This document shows, piece after piece, positions 1 through 12,412 of a stretch of DNA of 64,000 nucleotides. Source of the DNA: Anodontia alba. Taxonomy: Eukaryota > Mollusca > Bivalvia > Lucinida > Lucinidae. The notes under the pieces are model-generated. The model did not search any database. It was not told the origin of the DNA and saw only the letters and a list, made by a program, of their open reading frames with translations. The position numbers and the translations under genes were made by a program. Location of the stretch: the NCBI GenBank assembly GCA_964016985.1, contig OZ024824.1:121261839-121325838 (forward strand), written 5' to 3'. How positions within the stretch are numbered: position 1 is the first letter of the stretch; each line of letters starts with the position of its first letter.

Positions 1-1270
1 AAAAATCTTCTTCTCCATAACCGAGGATGCCTTGGGGCTGAATCTTTGCACGAATCATCGGGGACAAGAGGTCAACCAAAGTTGCTAAAAGAATTATCGT
101 ACGTTGACGTTTGACCTTTTTACGGCAAGGTCAAGTTCGCTTCCCTATGCATTTGTATGAGCTCTATACATTTGAATAGGAAAATTGTTAAGAGTTTCAA
201 ACGACTTCTCCTCTGAAGCCTCTGAGCTAATTTTGTTCAAATTTCATATGGAGCCACCTTAGGGTGGGGAAACAAAAGATTGCTAAAATTGTCATGGTCA
301 GTTGACCAAGATGGCCGCCATGTCCATATATGGTAAAAACCTTTAAAAATCTTCTTCTCCATAACCGAGGATGCCTTGGGGCTGTATCTTTACATGAATC
401 ATCGGGGACGAGAGGTCAACCAAAGGTGCTAAAAGAATTGTCGTACGTTGATGTTTGACCTTTTTACGGCAAGGTCAAGTTCGCTTCCCTATGCATTTGT
501 ATGAGCTCTATACATTTGAATGGGAAAATTGTTAAGAGTTTCAAACGACTTATCCTCTGAAGCCTCTGAGCTAATTTTGTTCAAATTTCATATGGAGCCA
601 CCTTAGTGTGGGGAAACAAAAGATTGCTAAAATTGTCGCGGTCCGTTGACCAAGATGGCCGCCATGCCCATATATGGTAAAAACCTTTAAAAATCTTCTT
701 CTCCAGAACCGAGAATGCCTTGGGGCTGAATCTTTGCACAAATCATCGGGAAGGAGAGGTCTACCAAAGTTGCCAAAAGAATTGTCGTACAATGACATTT
801 GACCTTTTTACGGCAGGATCAAGTTTGCTTCCCTATGCATTTGTATGAGCCCCATACGTTTGAATAGGAAAATTGTTGAGAATTTTAAATTTCTTCTTCT
901 CTGAAGCCACTGAGCCAAATTTGCTCAAATTTCATATTGTGCCTTCTTAAGTCAGGGGAACGAAAGATTGCTAAAATGGTCGCGGTAGGTCGACCAAGAT
1001 GGCCACCATGCCCATATATGGTAAGACCCTTTAAAAATCTTCTTCTTCAGAACTGAGGATGCCTTGGGGCTAAATCTATGCACAAATCATCAGGGACAGG
1101 AGATCTACCAAAATTGCTGAAAAGATTATCGTACGTTGACATTTGACCTTTTTACGGCAAGGTCAAGTTTGCTTCCCTATGCATTTGTATGAGCCCCATA
1201 ACATTTATATGGGAAAATTGTTGAGAATTTGACGACTTCTCTGAAGCCACTGAGCCAAATTTGCTCAGAT
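1..1270. repeat. Tandem array, ~344-bp unit, 3.7 copies
   Basis: The landmark AAAAATCTTCTTCTCC recurs at about 1, 345, 689 and 1033, giving a constant period of 344 bp. Each unit also carries a GACCTTTTTACGGCAAGGTCAAG block and a CAAGATGGCCGCCATG block. The array runs off the left edge and stops at 1270, where a second array begins with a terminal hairpin. No coding potential is seen. The same units recur at 31380-32700. Confidence 0.9.
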
Positions 1271-2332
1271 TTTTAGCTCACCTGAGCATGAAGTGCGCAT
1301 GGTGAGCTATTGTGGTCAGTCAATGTCCGTCATCCATCATGGGTCATGCGGCGTGAACAATTGCTTTAAAGGCCTACTCTTCCTACACCCCAGGGCCAAT
1401 TGACTCGATACTTGGTAGGAAGCATCAGGGTGAAATGTAGATAAAAAAATAGCTAAAATCGTTCCGATCGGAAATCCAAGATGGCCGCCATGGCCGCCAT
1501 CTTGAAAATCTTTTTCGCTTCTTCTCCTGAACCGAAAGGCCAATTGACTCCAAACTTGCTAGGAAGCATCAGGGTGACTTGTAGATCAAATATAGCTAAA
1601 ATCATGTCAGTCCAAATTCCAAGATGGCCAACATGGCAGCCATCTTGAAAATCTACTTTTCGCTTCTACTCCGAAACCCAAAAGCCAGTTGACTCCAAAC
1701 TGGTTAGGAAGCATTGGGGTGACTTATAAATCAAAAATAGCTAAAATTGTGCTGATTAGAAATCCAAAATGGCCACCATGGCAGCCATCTTGAAAAGCTA
1801 TTTTTCGCTTCTTCTCCTGAACCGAAAGGCCAATTGACTCCAAACTTGCTAGGAAGCATCGGGATGACTTGTACATAAAAAATAGCTCAAATCGTGCCAA
1901 TTGGAAATCCAAGATGGCCTCCATGACAGTCATCTTGAAAATCTATTTTTCGCTTCTTCTCTTAAAACTAAAATCAATTGACTTGAAACTTTGTAGGAAG
2001 CATCAGGGTGACTTGTAGATCAGAAAATAGCTATAATCATTCCGATCGGAAATCCAAGATGGCAGCCATCTTGAAAATCTATTTTTTGCTTCTTCTACTG
2101 CACCGAAATGCCAGTTGACTCAAAAGTTGGTAGGAGGCATTGGGGGTGACTTATTTTACTTGTAACGTTTTGAAAATTTCAGCATTTTAACCTTGTAAGC
2201 AAGATATTTCAAAAACTGTTTAAGCCATTGCCTTGTCATAAGAGTATTGGAAAAATGTTGCATGCCATCTGCATATCTGCAGTGGCGGTTTCACTCAGGT
2301 GAGCGAGTTGTGGCCCGTGGGCCTCTTGTTCC
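1271..2332 (+). mobile_element. Tandem-cored element (Helentron/HINE-like), ~145-bp unit
   Basis: The element starts at a decayed hairpin (AGCTCACCTGAGCATG, then a loop, then CATGGTGAGCT) followed by a GTCCGTCATCC tract. It holds about six units of 143-147 bp marked by CAATTGACTC (near 1394, 1541, 1685, 1828, 1968 and 2111). It ends in CTCAGGTGAGCG...GGGCCTCTTGTT at 2330. The same start and end occur at 45034-46921, which defines the element borders. Assignment to Helentron-type non-autonomous elements is inferred from the terminal hairpins and tandem core, not from protein. Confidence 0.7.
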
Positions 2333-2668
2333 TCTTCCTTTTGGTGTCAGGGAATGGCCTCGACTTGTGATTGTGACACTCCCTGGAATTTTCCTTTTAC
2401 CTTTTTACAGAGTCATTGGAAACAAACAGCAGCTAATATAAATGTCACATAATCTCTTATGACAGGCTGAGGTAGTTTATTACAGTTTGTGTGATACCTA
2501 ACCTTCTTTACTCCACTATTCTTGCTTTAGTCAAATAATACAAATATCGGGATATCCAGGAAAGGACACCATCAAGTTTCAGTATTTAATCTAAATGTTT
2601 GGACGGGTGAACTTACCGACCATTTGTCTACCTGTTGATGTGTCTACAAACTGCTGGACGAGTGCTGA
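2333..2668. other. Non-coding spacer with a dispersed ~90-bp repeat
   Basis: Positions 2325-2410 (TCTTCCTTTTGGTGTC...GATTGTGACACTCCCTGG) recur in variant form near 18850, 29200, 29590, 41800, 42450 and 44620. The rest shows no gene or recognised motif. Confidence 0.5.
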
Positions 2669-2917
2669 TCCTAGTCCCAAGATTATAAAACTTTTTTTCG
2701 TACTCAACTCAGCTGAGCATGAATTTTCCCCTGCTAATAAATATGAAAATGCCAACAATAGTTGGCATTTTCATAATTATTAGCAGAGAAATTTTCATGC
2801 TTAGCTGTGTTTAGCAAGAAAGAATATGCAATTGTTAGTAATTTGAGATTTATTAACAGGACAAATTTCATGCTCAGCTGAGTTGAGCATGAAAAATGTT
2901 TTATAACTCGGGCCCTG
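2669..2917. mobile_element. Family D palindromic MITE-like element
   Basis: The ends are inverted: CCAAGATTATAAAACTTTTT on the left and AATGTTTTATAACTCGGGCC on the right. Next to both ends lies a CTCAGCTGAG palindrome within TCATGCTCAACTCAGCTGAG. The interior holds a second hairpin, TGAAAATGCCAAC/GTTGGCATTTTCA, near 2741-2777. Full-length relatives lie at 13517 and 47360. No open reading frame is supported. Confidence 0.75.
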
Positions 2918-3599
2918 ATCTGTATCTGAACTGTTTGCTCAGAAGCGTCTGTCTGGCACTTAGGGAAAGTACAACATGTCTTATATTGTTGGTTACCAAC
3001 TGAGCTGACTCTCATTTCCCTACTGTTTGAACATACGAATAGTGGTCGCCGACAGCCCTGTTGCAGTTTCTTATTTGTTCGTGCGTCGGTGGTTTCACAT
3101 ATGGCGTTTGTTTTGACATTTTTGTTCCGCATGTCTTCTTCGTTTGATACTTCTTGAAGGCTGTACTCCATGAATAGTTTAAACACTTTGACATAATCAT
3201 GTAACGAATAACATATTCAATAGGAAAAGAACGAAAGCAATCGGGTTAATTGGTTCCTCTCCCTTCGTGATTGTGACTTTTGTTGGATACCTTTACTTAT
3301 ATTTTTGTTCAAATGTTAGGACAAATATAGTAAGCGTTAAGGTGTCTCAATATTTAGGGAAATGTCGTATGTTTTCTTTTGTTGATAAATATTACACTGT
3401 CTAGCAAGTCCATTAACTGATATTTTGATGGTACTGATAAGACTGCGCATACTTCATAAGACACCTTTTCGTATTGTATATCACGCTGGTAAAATGTAAA
3501 ATTTACCGTATTTGAATTCCGTTTAGCTACACCTTTTCTCATTACAATACATATCCTAAAATTTGAACATGTACATTTAACTTCCTTTTTATATATCTA

Positions 3600-3720
3600 A
3601 AACAGCTGTATGAGTGGTAAACAATGTAGACACTGGTCGGACATCGTATTCTGCGAAGTCTGATATTGGTCTACACTGTTTGTTCAGGTCTCTCTGTTCT
3701 GATACTTATGGTAATACAGT
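3600..3720. repeat. Copy of dispersed CAAACAGTGTAGACC inverted repeat
   Basis: TAAACAATGTAGACACTGG and GGTCTACACTGTTTGTTCAGG form loose inverted arms about 50 bp apart around a CATCGTATTCTGCGAAGTCTG centre. Related copies occur near 20794, 25106, 36191, 46961, 55595, 55885, 58140, 61760, 63350 and 63918, so it is an abundant short interspersed family. It lies about 60 bp upstream of the first hexokinase exon in the window. Confidence 0.6.
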
Positions 3721-3783
3721 AAGTAAAAATTCGTTGAGAATCGTTGGCTAAATTAGGATTATGAACTCTTGTCTTTTTTACAG

Positions 3784-3923
3784 GCTTCACATTCTCGTTC
3801 CCATCCACTCAACTAAGTTTAAAAAACAGTATTTTGAAAACTTGGACAAAGAGTTTTACATGTCCTGACGGATTGGGAAGAGATCCTGTGATTATGCTGG
3901 AAGAAGCTATAGAACGAATTGGG
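3784..3923 (+). CDS. Hexokinase-like gene, internal exon (sugar-binding strand)
   Basis: This exon encodes about 46 residues, entered in phase 2 (two bases complete a Gly codon) and ended in phase 0. It is bounded by a TTTTTTACAG acceptor and a GTAAGT donor. It contains FTFSFP, the conserved hexokinase strand that begins the sugar-contact region, and TWTKSF, whose Thr-Lys pair contacts glucose in known hexokinases. It ends in an amphipathic helix, LEEAIERIG. The loop after TKSFTC reads PDGLGRDPV where animal hexokinases usually have a Gly-Glu-rich stretch followed by DVV. Earlier exons, with the first phosphate loop and roughly the first third of a hexokinase domain, were not found in positions 1-3783 and should lie further left. 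The family call is secure from the ordered set of motifs across all eight exons. Confidence 0.92.
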
Positions 3924-4539
3924 GTAAGTACATTCTTACGAGAGACCTTGGGAAAGGAGTTTATGTGTAGGTGACATCGAAAACCTGGCCCATTTTCTGC
4001 ATTAGTGAAGCTTGATTCGTCCTGCCGTTTTCGTCTACATAGTTTCAAGATCTATAAGACCTAATACATAAAATGGAATGTGAAATTTAGAAGAAAGGGC
4101 CGTAATCGGGTAGCGAATGTCTAGATAGGGTTGCTTTATAGATTCTTAAAGTAATGACACTTGAGAAAAATTAACCCACACAATGCAATTAGCTGATGCG
4201 TGGAAGTTTTCTGGGCCAGAATGTCTTGATTAAGCCCATTAGCACCTCATGAGTTAAAGAGAGGGACTGTCGAAAAATATCAGGACTTCGAGAATAGTTA
4301 ATTAACGCATTTCTTTCTATTGTCAAAACGCTAATTGATTACCGCCTAAACCAAAAACGGCCTTACATCACCTTAAACTAGGTATTTAAGAATTTTATAG
4401 GTAGTATGTTTTAGCTGCGGCAGACAAGGCAGCAAACAATATCGTCGTTGTTTGACGGCTCTATAATATTAATACATATAAGCAAGAACTTGGTGGTACG
4501 AAGGCCTATAAACTACAACCCTCGATTGAAGACAGGTCT

Positions 4540-5870
4540 GTGGTTAATGATCATACCTAGCATTCAGCCACTGAGTTTGTTGTAAGTGTTAAAGAAGGCC
4601 GAGATAAGCATCCGACGTTATATTGCCCAGTCAGCATTCTACGTAAATCTATATCGGGCCGTAATCGGCCCATCAGGGTAGCTGACGGGCCGATGACGGC
4701 CCGATGTAGATTTACGTAGAATGCTAGCTGGGTGGTTGCCTAAACTTCACAAAAGACAATACAAAGCACGGTTTATTGCAAATTCAAGCTCTTGTACCAC
4801 GACTGAACTTTCTGAATTGTTGACTTCTTGTCTTACCGCAATCAGAAAGCATGTGATTAAATATTGCGACAAGATCTATGAAAGATCAGGTGAGAACCTT
4901 TGGTCTAAAATTCGAATGGATTATTGAATAAACTTAAATCAAAAGAATTTCGTGCATCAAATCTATCTATATATGATTTTTCCACGTTTTACAATACAGT
5001 ACCTCGTAATCTTATAAAAGAAAAAAAAAATAACGGTTTAATTAAATGAACATTTCATAGGGAAGGTTCCCTTTATCTTGCAATGTAACGGAAGGAATGC
5101 TTTTTTCACTTTTGAAAAAAAAAACATAGAAATTATACTTTATGGTCATGTCAGAAAGTGAGTGAAGCTCTCACCTTTCTACTTGACAATATTTATATAA
5201 GATTACGCACTAAGCTATTTAGACAAATTGTGGATATTTCGATGGGTACGCATTGCACACGGTTTGTGGCTGATTTGTTCTTGTTCTGTTATGAAAGAGA
5301 CTTCATGATGTCTCTTTCTGAAGAAAAGCAATCTGAAGTTATTGAAGCTTTCAGCTCGACGTCTAGATATTTGGACCATTTATGAAACATTGACAATAAC
5401 TATTTCGATGGTTTGATCAGTCAAATGTATCCTTCAGAGCTTCAGTTAAATAAAGCAATTTTTTTTCTGAAACTGAAGCCGCGTTTTTGAATTTGCATTT
5501 GTCTATTTTAGTTGGGTTTATTTCATGCAAAATTTATGATAAACGCGATAATTTTGATTTTGAGATTAACTTTCGTAACTTAGATGGGGATGTTCCTCTT
5601 CGAGCATCCTACGGTGTTTTTATATCGCAACTTATTCGGTTCGCCAGATATTTTAGTCATGTTACTGACTTCAATAATCGAAATAAATTTTTAACTGCTA
5701 AACTTCTAAATCAGGGTTATCGGTACCATAAACACCGCAAAGCCTTTTCTAAATTTATAGACGGCATTTCGATTTAGTTTCAAAGTTCAATGTGTGACTT
5801 AAATCTCTTCAGCAACAAGGCCAATCGGAACCCGAATCTTATGGTGATTTATTATAAATTCAGAAAAAAA
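4540..5870 (+). pseudogene. Penelope-like element reverse transcriptase, degenerate
   Basis: Broken reading frames together give the order expected of a Penelope-like reverse transcriptase. KEGRDKHPTLY comes just before 4626 and LPKLHKRQYKARF from 4737, followed by a CTTTELSELLTSCL block, IYDFSTFYNTVP near 4967, MGTHC near 5242, VADLFLFCYERDF near 5265, STSRYLDHL ending at 5385, KIYDKRDNFDF near 5530, and SYGVFISQLIRFAR through GYRYHKHRKAFSKF to about 5755. The usual second Asp of the active-site LDD is His (LDH), and several stops and frameshifts are present, so it is inactive. A palindromic element interrupts it at 4626-4733. It lies inside the 9.9-kb first intron of the window. Confidence 0.85.
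4626..4733. mobile_element. 108-bp palindromic insert in Penelope-like RT
   Basis: This is a near-perfect inverted repeat: arms GCATTCTACGTAAATCTA and TAGATTTACGTAGAATGC enclose GC-rich inner arms (CGGGCCGTAATCGG / GACGGCCCG). It separates codons for TLY and LPKLHK of the surrounding reverse transcriptase. Removing it would restore the usual TLYW-LPKLHK order with at most 1-2 duplicated bases. A second copy lies at about 36541-36650. Confidence 0.85.
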
Positions 5871-6184
5871 AAAATTATGCTTGAAGATTTGCTGCTTGTA
5901 GCATTGATATGGCCCCCGTTAGTTTTCACTACTGACCGTTCTAAGGTGATGATTCTTGTGTTGATCATTTTGTCAGGCTTTGTGGTCATTATCTGCATGT
6001 TAAATTCCGTTTATATACTACCATTGTTGTCACCCGCTGTATAGTTGCCCACTTTACTTTCTGTTTTGTTTACTTGTTTCTTGTCATGATGCTAACAGTA
6101 TGGTCACCTCATTTCAATAGCTGCCCACTTTGCTTTCTGTTTCTTCTTATTTATGTATTATTGTTATCGTTGTTATTATTATTA
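5871..6184. other. Non-coding tail after Penelope-like remnant
   Basis: It contains CACTACTGACCGTTCTAAGG near 5928, a motif repeated near 7338, 34193, 41970 and 42228, probably a further dispersed repeat linked to these elements. No gene is seen. Confidence 0.4.
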
Positions 6185-7262
6185 TGCCCCCAACCACGCA
6201 GATGTTGGAGGGGCATATTGCTTCTCGGGCGTTCGTCCATTCGTCCGACCGACCATCCGTTCGTCCGTCTGTCCGTCCGTTCGGCACGCTTTTTGATGCA
6301 TAGTATAACTTTAGAACCGTGCATGCTACTGTTTTGAAATTTCTTATATAGACTCCTCATGAAAAAATAGCTGGCATGTACTTTTTTTCTCCACAGGATA
6401 ATGTCCCTTTCCTGAGTTACGGCCCTTTGAAAAAGTATGGATGCAATTTTGTCAGCAAAATATCTAAAAAAACTGTTGAAGCTAAAGCCTTGAAACTTGA
6501 TGAATTGATTTGTAATGATGAGTTAATGGTCTGATGTTCTTTTGAATAAATTTTGAAAAATATTTCATGAGTAATGGCCCTTTGTAAATTTGGGCAGTTT
6601 TCCTTTGTCAGCAAAATATCTCAAAAACTATTGAAGCTAGAACCTTGAAAATTGATGAATAGATTGGTACTGATGAGTAGATGACCTGATTAACTTTTGA
6701 ATAAATTCTAAAAAAATACTTCAAGAGTTAGGGCGCTTTGTAATTTTAGGCATATTATCTTGTCAGCAAAATATCTAAAAAAATTTGGAGCTAGAGCCTT
6801 GAAACTTGGTGAATTGTTTGGTAATGACGAGTAGATGACCTGGTTAAAGTTTGAATAAATTCTGAAAAATATTTAATGAGTAATGGCCCTTTGTCAGTTT
6901 GGGCATTTTCCCTTGTCAGGAAAAAATCTCAAATACTGTTGGAGCTAAAGCCTCATAACTTGATAAATAGATTGATAGTGATGAGAAGGAAGTTGGAGGG
7001 GCCTATTGCTTCTGGGCATGAGTAGTGTCACTTTTAAAATTTGGGCATTTTCTCTTGTCAGCAAAATATCTAAAAATAATTGGAGCTAGAGCCTCATAAC
7101 TTGATGAATAGATTGGTAGTGATGAGAAGGTGACCTTATTAACTTTGAATAAATTCTGAAAAATATTTCAGGAGTTATGGCCCTTTGTAGATTGGGCCAT
7201 TTTTAACTTGTATTATCTTTAGCAGCAAGCATGGTTGGGGGCATAGTGTTTTACAAACACAA
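6185..7262 (+). mobile_element. Tandem-cored element, ~157-bp unit, GCCCCCAACC ends
   Basis: It starts with a hairpin (TGCCCCCAACC ... GTTGGAGGGGCA), then a (TCCG)n-like tract at about 6225-6282, then about five units marked by TGTCAGCAAAATATCT (near 6450, 6607, 6763, 6915 and 7057). It ends in GGTTGGGGGCATAGTGTTTTACAAACAC at 7232-7259. The layout is the same as the AGCTCACC elements but the sequence is different. No coding capacity. Confidence 0.7.
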
Positions 7263-7534
7263 TTTCAAGTTAGTATTATTATTATCATTATTATTTATGC
7301 AACATTTGAATCTAGGGTGAAGCTTTTATGCCAGTAAAAGCCACGGTAGATTTTACTGCTGGCCGCTCTTAGGCGGTGGTTCTGGTGTTGTTTGTTTTTT
7401 ATGTGACCTTGTGGCTGCCCGCTGCGGGGCTTTTATCATGCTTTTGTCCTGTTCATGGTCTTATTGTTGTATTTAGTGGATCCTGTCTAGTACTGTGATC
7501 ACCTTGTTTGGGAAGATGTAGCTTGTTGCTTTTT
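7263..7534. other. Non-coding spacer
   Basis: This is an AT-rich stretch with an (ATT)n-like tract near 7273-7294 and a copy of the CTGCTGGCCGCTCTTAGGCGG repeat near 7357. No gene is seen. Confidence 0.4.
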
Positions 7535-10500
7535 AATGCCCCCAACTTTGAAAAAAGTTGGGTTGGGGCGGGGGCGGGGGCGGGGGAGGGAGGGGAGGGA
7601 TGCATATTGCTTCTGGCTTGTCTGTTCGTTCGTTCGTTTATCACGCTTTCTGGCGCATAACATAACTTTAGAACCATGTATGCTAATTATTTTGAAATTT
7701 CATATATGGATTCTTCATGAAAAAATAGGTGACCCATATTATTTTCTTATCCGATTTATCTCCCATTCTAGAGTTATTGCCCTTTAAATAAAATATCATT
7801 GAAATATCGATAGCAAGATATCTCAAAAAGTATTTGAGCTAGAGTCTTGATATTTGGTATACTGATTTGGACTGAGGAGGAGATCACCTGATTAAATTTT
7901 CAACCAATGTAATGAAATATTGTTGGAGTTATGGCCCTTTGCAATTTTTAGCCATTTGTTGCTTTAATGTGCATAGCATAAGTTTAGAACCATGTATGCT
8001 AATGTTTTGAAATTTCATATATGGATTCCTCATGAAAAAAGGCGACCCGTATTTTTTTTTCTTATCCGAATTATCTCCCATTTTGGAGTTATTTCCCTTG
8101 TAATAAAATAACATTGAAATCACGTTAGCAAGATATCTCAAAAAGTATTTGAGCTAGAGCCTTGCTATATGGTATACTGATTGGGACTGTGGAGAAGATC
8201 ACTTGATTAAATTTTCAGCCAGTTTAATGAAAGTTTGTTTGAGTTATTGCCTTTTGCAATTTCTTGCTATTTAATCTTGTTGCTTTCATGTGCATAGCAT
8301 AAGTTTAGAACCATATATGCTAATGTTTTGAAAATTCGTTTATGGATTCCTCATGAAAAAATAGCTGACCCATATTTTTTTCTTATCCGAATTATCTCCC
8401 ATTTTAGAGTTATTGCCCTTTTAAATAAAATAACATTGAGATCTCATTAGCAAGATATCTCAAAAAGTATTTGAGATAGAGTCTTGATATTTGGTATACT
8501 GATTGGGACTCAAGAGGAGATCGCCTGGTTAAATTTTCAACCAATTTAGTAAATGTTTGTTCGGGTTATAGCCTTTTGCTATTTTTGGCCATGTGTTGCT
8601 TTATTTTGCATAGCAATAGTTTAGAACCATGTGTTCTAATTTTTTGAAATTTAATGTATGGATTCCTCATGAAAATATTGGTGACCCATATTTTTTCTGA
8701 TCCTTATTATCCCCCTTTTTAGAGTCATTTCCCTTTTAATAAAATAAAACTGAAATCTCGTGAGCAAGATATCTCAAAAAGTATTTGAGCTAGAGCCTTG
8801 ATTTGGTATAATGACTGGGACCGTGGGGGAGATCACCTGATTTAATTTTCAGCCAGTTTAATGAAATTTTGTTGGGAGTTATGACTGTGTGCAATATTTG
8901 GCCAATTGGTGCTTTATTGTGCATTGCATAAGTTTAGAACCATGTATGCTAATGTTTTGAAATTTCATATATGGATTCCGCATGGAAAAAATAGGCGACC
9001 CTTATTTTTTTTCTTATCCGAATTATCTCCCATTTGGAGTTATTTCCCTTGTAATAAAATAATATTGAAATCACGTTAGCAAGATATCTCAAAAAGTATT
9101 TGAGCTAGAGCCTTGATATTTGGTATACTGATTGGGACTAAGGAGGAGATCTCCTGTTTAAACTTTAAGCCAGTTTAATGAAATTTTGTTTGCAATTTCT
9201 GGCTATTTAATCTTGTTGCTTTCATGTGCATAGCATATGTTTAGAACCAAATATGCTAATGTTTTGAAAATTCATATATGGATTCCTCATGAAAAAATAG
9301 GTGACCCATATTTTTTGTTATCCGAATTATCTCCCGTTTTAGAGTTATTGCCCTTTTAAATAAAATTTCGTTGAGATCTGATTAGCCAGATATCTCAAGA
9401 AGTATTTGAGATAGAGTCTTGATATTTTGTATACTGATTGGGACTCAAGTAGAGATCGCCTGATTACATTTTCAACTAATTTCATGAACTTTTGTTGGGG
9501 TTATGGCCCTTTGCTATTTTTGGCCATTTTTTGCTTTATTTTTTAATGTATGGATTCCGCATGAAAAAATTGCTGACCCATATTTTTTCATGATCCATAT
9601 TATCTCCCATTTTAGAGTTATTTCCCTTTTAATAAAATAACATTGAAATCCCGTTAGCAAGATATCTAAAAAATATTTGAGCTAGAGCCTTGATATTTGG
9701 TTTACCGATTGGGACTGAGGAGGAGATCACCTGATTTAAATTTTCAGCCAGTTTAATGAAATTTTGTTGGGAGTTATGGCCCTTTACAATTTTTGGCCAT
9801 TTGTTGTTTTCATGTGCATAGAATAAGTTAGAACCATGTATGCTAATGTTTTGAAATTTCATATATGGAGACCTCATGAAAAATAGGCCACCTGTATTTT
9901 TTCTTATCCGAATTATCTCCCATTTGGAGTTATTTCCCTTGTAATAAAATAACATTGAAATCACGTTAGCAGGATATCTAAAAAAGCATCTGAGCTTGAA
10001 CCTTGATATTTGGTATACTGATTGGGACTGAGGAGGAGATCACCTGGTTAAATTTTCAGCCAGTTTGATGAAATGTTGTTGAAGTAATTGCCGTTTGCTA
10101 TTTCTTGCTATTTAATCTTGTTGCTTTCATGTGCATAGCATAAGTTTAGAACCATATATGCTAATGTTTTGAAAATTAATATATTGATTCCTCATGAAAA
10201 AATAGGTGACCCATATTTTTTGTTATCCGAATTATCTCCATATTTTTTTCTTATCCGAATCATCTCACATTTTAAAGTTATTGCCTTCTTAAATAAAATA
10301 ACATTGAGATCTCATTAGCAAGATATCTCAGAAAAGTATTGGATATAGAGTCTTGATATTTGGTATATTGATTGGGACTCAAGAGGAGATCGTCTGTTTA
10401 AATTTTCAACCAATTTTATGATTTTTTGTTGGGGTTATAGCCCTTTGCTATTTTTTGCTTTATTTTGCATAGCATAAGTTTAGAACCATGTATGCTAATG

Positions 10501-11040
10501 TTTTGAAATTTAATATATGGATTCCTCATGAAAAAAATGGTGACCCATATTTTTTTCTGATGCATATTATCTCCCATATTAGAGTTATTTCCCTTTTAAT
10601 AAAATAACATTGAAATCTCGTTTGCAAGATATCTCAATAAGTGTTTGAGCTAGAGCCTTGATATTTGGTATACTGATTGGGACTGAGGAGGAGATCACTT
10701 GATTAAATTTTCAGCCAGTTTAATGAAATTTTGTTGGGATTTATGGCCCTTTGCCTTTTTTGGCCATTTATCGCTTTATTGTGCATAGCATAAGTTTAGA
10801 ACCATGTATGCTAATGTTTTGAAATTTCATATATGATTTTCATGAAAATATAAGTGATCCGTATTTTTTTCTTATCCGAATTATCATCCATGTTAGAGTT
10901 ATTTCCCTTTTAATAAAATAATACTGAAATCTCGTATATTTGTACTGTTATTACCGTCATGGGCTGGCAGTGTTGGAGTCAAGCAGTGTTAGAGTCAGGC
11001 AGTTATGGGGACATAGTGTTTTACAAACACCAGCTCTAGT
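7535..11040 (+). mobile_element. Large tandem-cored element, ~318-bp unit, ~10 copies
   Basis: It opens with TGCCCCCAACTTTGAAAAAAG/TTGGGTTGGGG, a G-rich tract, and a GTTCGTTCGTTCG tract. A unit beginning GCATAGCATAAGTTTAGAACC then repeats near 7971, 8290, 8608, 8925, 9228, 9816, 10133, 10472 and 10786, and it ends in GACATAGTGTTTTACAAACACC near 11010-11034. It shares both termini with the 6185-7262 element, so it is an expanded relative. Reading frames within it are by-products of the repeat (for example repeats of YMKFQNISIHGS on the minus strand). Confidence 0.8.
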
Positions 11041-11337
11041 TTTTGTTTAGTTTATAGCTGTATCGTATGTCTGTCATGTTTTGTTTACTCTTCCTCTTGA
11101 TGTCATTGGTAGGCTATGTTCTGTCATCATTCTGGCTGTTCCTAGACATCTTCTGCACTAGATAGGTAATTTGTATTTGCACCTGGAAGTCTGTGCTACA
11201 GAAGAGTATAAAAACACTAAGCAGACGACACTGGGTTTTAAAATGGATGAAGCACAGTACTGAATATGGAACGTCCTATGTTTTTGTTTTTTTTAATTGA
11301 TGATTTACACCAGGATATGATTTACGCCAGGATTGTG

Positions 11338-11642
11338 GGCCGGTCTCGGTGGCTCAGTTGGATGTGCATCCGACCGGTGGTCAGGAGGTGGTGGGTTTGA
11401 CCCCCGCCGGGTTTGCAACATTCTTTCGGAAGATATAATCATGAAATATTTTCTACGGTCATTCTCTCCCTTTGCTGATATAAGAAGGACATTTGTCGGT
11501 TTCTGGTGAGAGAATGTGCACAATAATGGTTAACCACTTAGAGGACTAAGCCAATCCAGTAAAAGTGTGGTTAGGTAAACTTTCCGCGCACGACATGACC
11601 CCATTGGGGTTGACTGGGCCGTAAACCCCACACACAAAAAAA
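11338..11642 (+). mobile_element. tRNA-derived SINE, full length
   Basis: The head looks like a tRNA: a pol III A-box-like TGGCTCAGTTGG at 11350-11361 and a B-box-like GGTTTGACCCC at 11394-11404 (consensus GGTTCGANNCC). A roughly 230-bp conserved body follows, containing AGAGGACTAAGCC and CATGACCCCATTGGGGTTGACTGGGCCG, and ends in an ACACACAAAAAAAG tail. Body copies truncated at the 5' end occur at 34680-34905 and 59460-59650. It lies in the same intron as the Penelope-like remnant. It is not an intact tRNA gene because no acceptor stem closes and the body continues. Confidence 0.85.
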
Positions 11643-12290
11643 GACAAGAATTGGGCAGATTTCACGTACTATAAACGAGCAGAATTTCTACAAATCCTGT
11701 CTAAAACTGGACAGTCCTGTCAGTTTTGACGAACGGATTAAGGGGACTGGATAAACTCGTTAATTTTGTGGCCATTATTTACAAGGGAGACAAGTTTTTT
11801 TGGGACTTTGTGTTTACTTGTTTTGCGCAGAAAAGTTCCTTCTGAAAGAAAACAAATTGCTGTCCATGGGGAGCCTTCTGGTTTTCAAATCAGCACATGC
11901 GTGAAACATGCAAACCCAAAATGTTTTATTCTCCAGTGGAATGAGAGAGTATGATCGGTCAAAGTTACGGTTCTATGACAAACTGCATAAACCTTAGTTT
12001 ACCATCTGTACAGGTCTGTACAGGTCTTATGAAAGGAGAGAAGTAAGAAACGATAAGAACACATGAGACGAACGCAGCGGAGATTTCCTAGACCTAATTA
12101 AAATGCTATACGTCATTATTTTAATTCGATCGTTCAAGATTAAGCAGATGTCCAGGAAGAGTCAGAAATGCCAAACAAAATTGGAGTTTTCTAATACCCA
12201 TACTGACTGTCGTGTTAACTTTAGCTGAAACGGGAGTATTTACAAAGGAGCTTTTCACTGTGTTTAAAATAATGTAACCGTCCATTACCG
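11643..12290. other. Non-coding intronic sequence
   Basis: No repeat family, gene or RNA recognised. Single-copy as far as can be judged within this window. Confidence 0.4.
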
Positions 12291-12344
12291 TCCAAAAAAA
12301 AAAAAATAAAAATAAAATAAAATAAAATAAAAAAAAATAAATAA

Positions 12345-12385
<41 letters not shown>

Positions 12386-12412
12386 AAAAAAATAAAAAAA
12401 AAAAAAATAAGA
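12291..12412. repeat. (AAAT)n / poly-A low-complexity tract
   Basis: A run of AAATA and AAATAAAA units. It creates a false phenylalanine/isoleucine-rich reading frame on the minus strand. Confidence 0.95.

Noticed and set aside
2734..3186. 150-codon minus-strand open frame
   Set aside because: Part overlaps the family D palindrome and no domain is recognisable. Codon use and context do not support a gene.
1..3783. Upstream hexokinase exons with the first phosphate loop
   Set aside because: All frames of this stretch were looked over for the expected Gly-Thr-rich loop and the exon preceding FTFSFP. Only repeats were seen, so the 5' exons are assumed to lie left of the window.
11338..11412. 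tRNA gene
   Set aside because: Box A- and box B-like motifs are present, but no acceptor stem closes and the sequence continues into a ~230-bp body shared by truncated copies. It is a SINE head.
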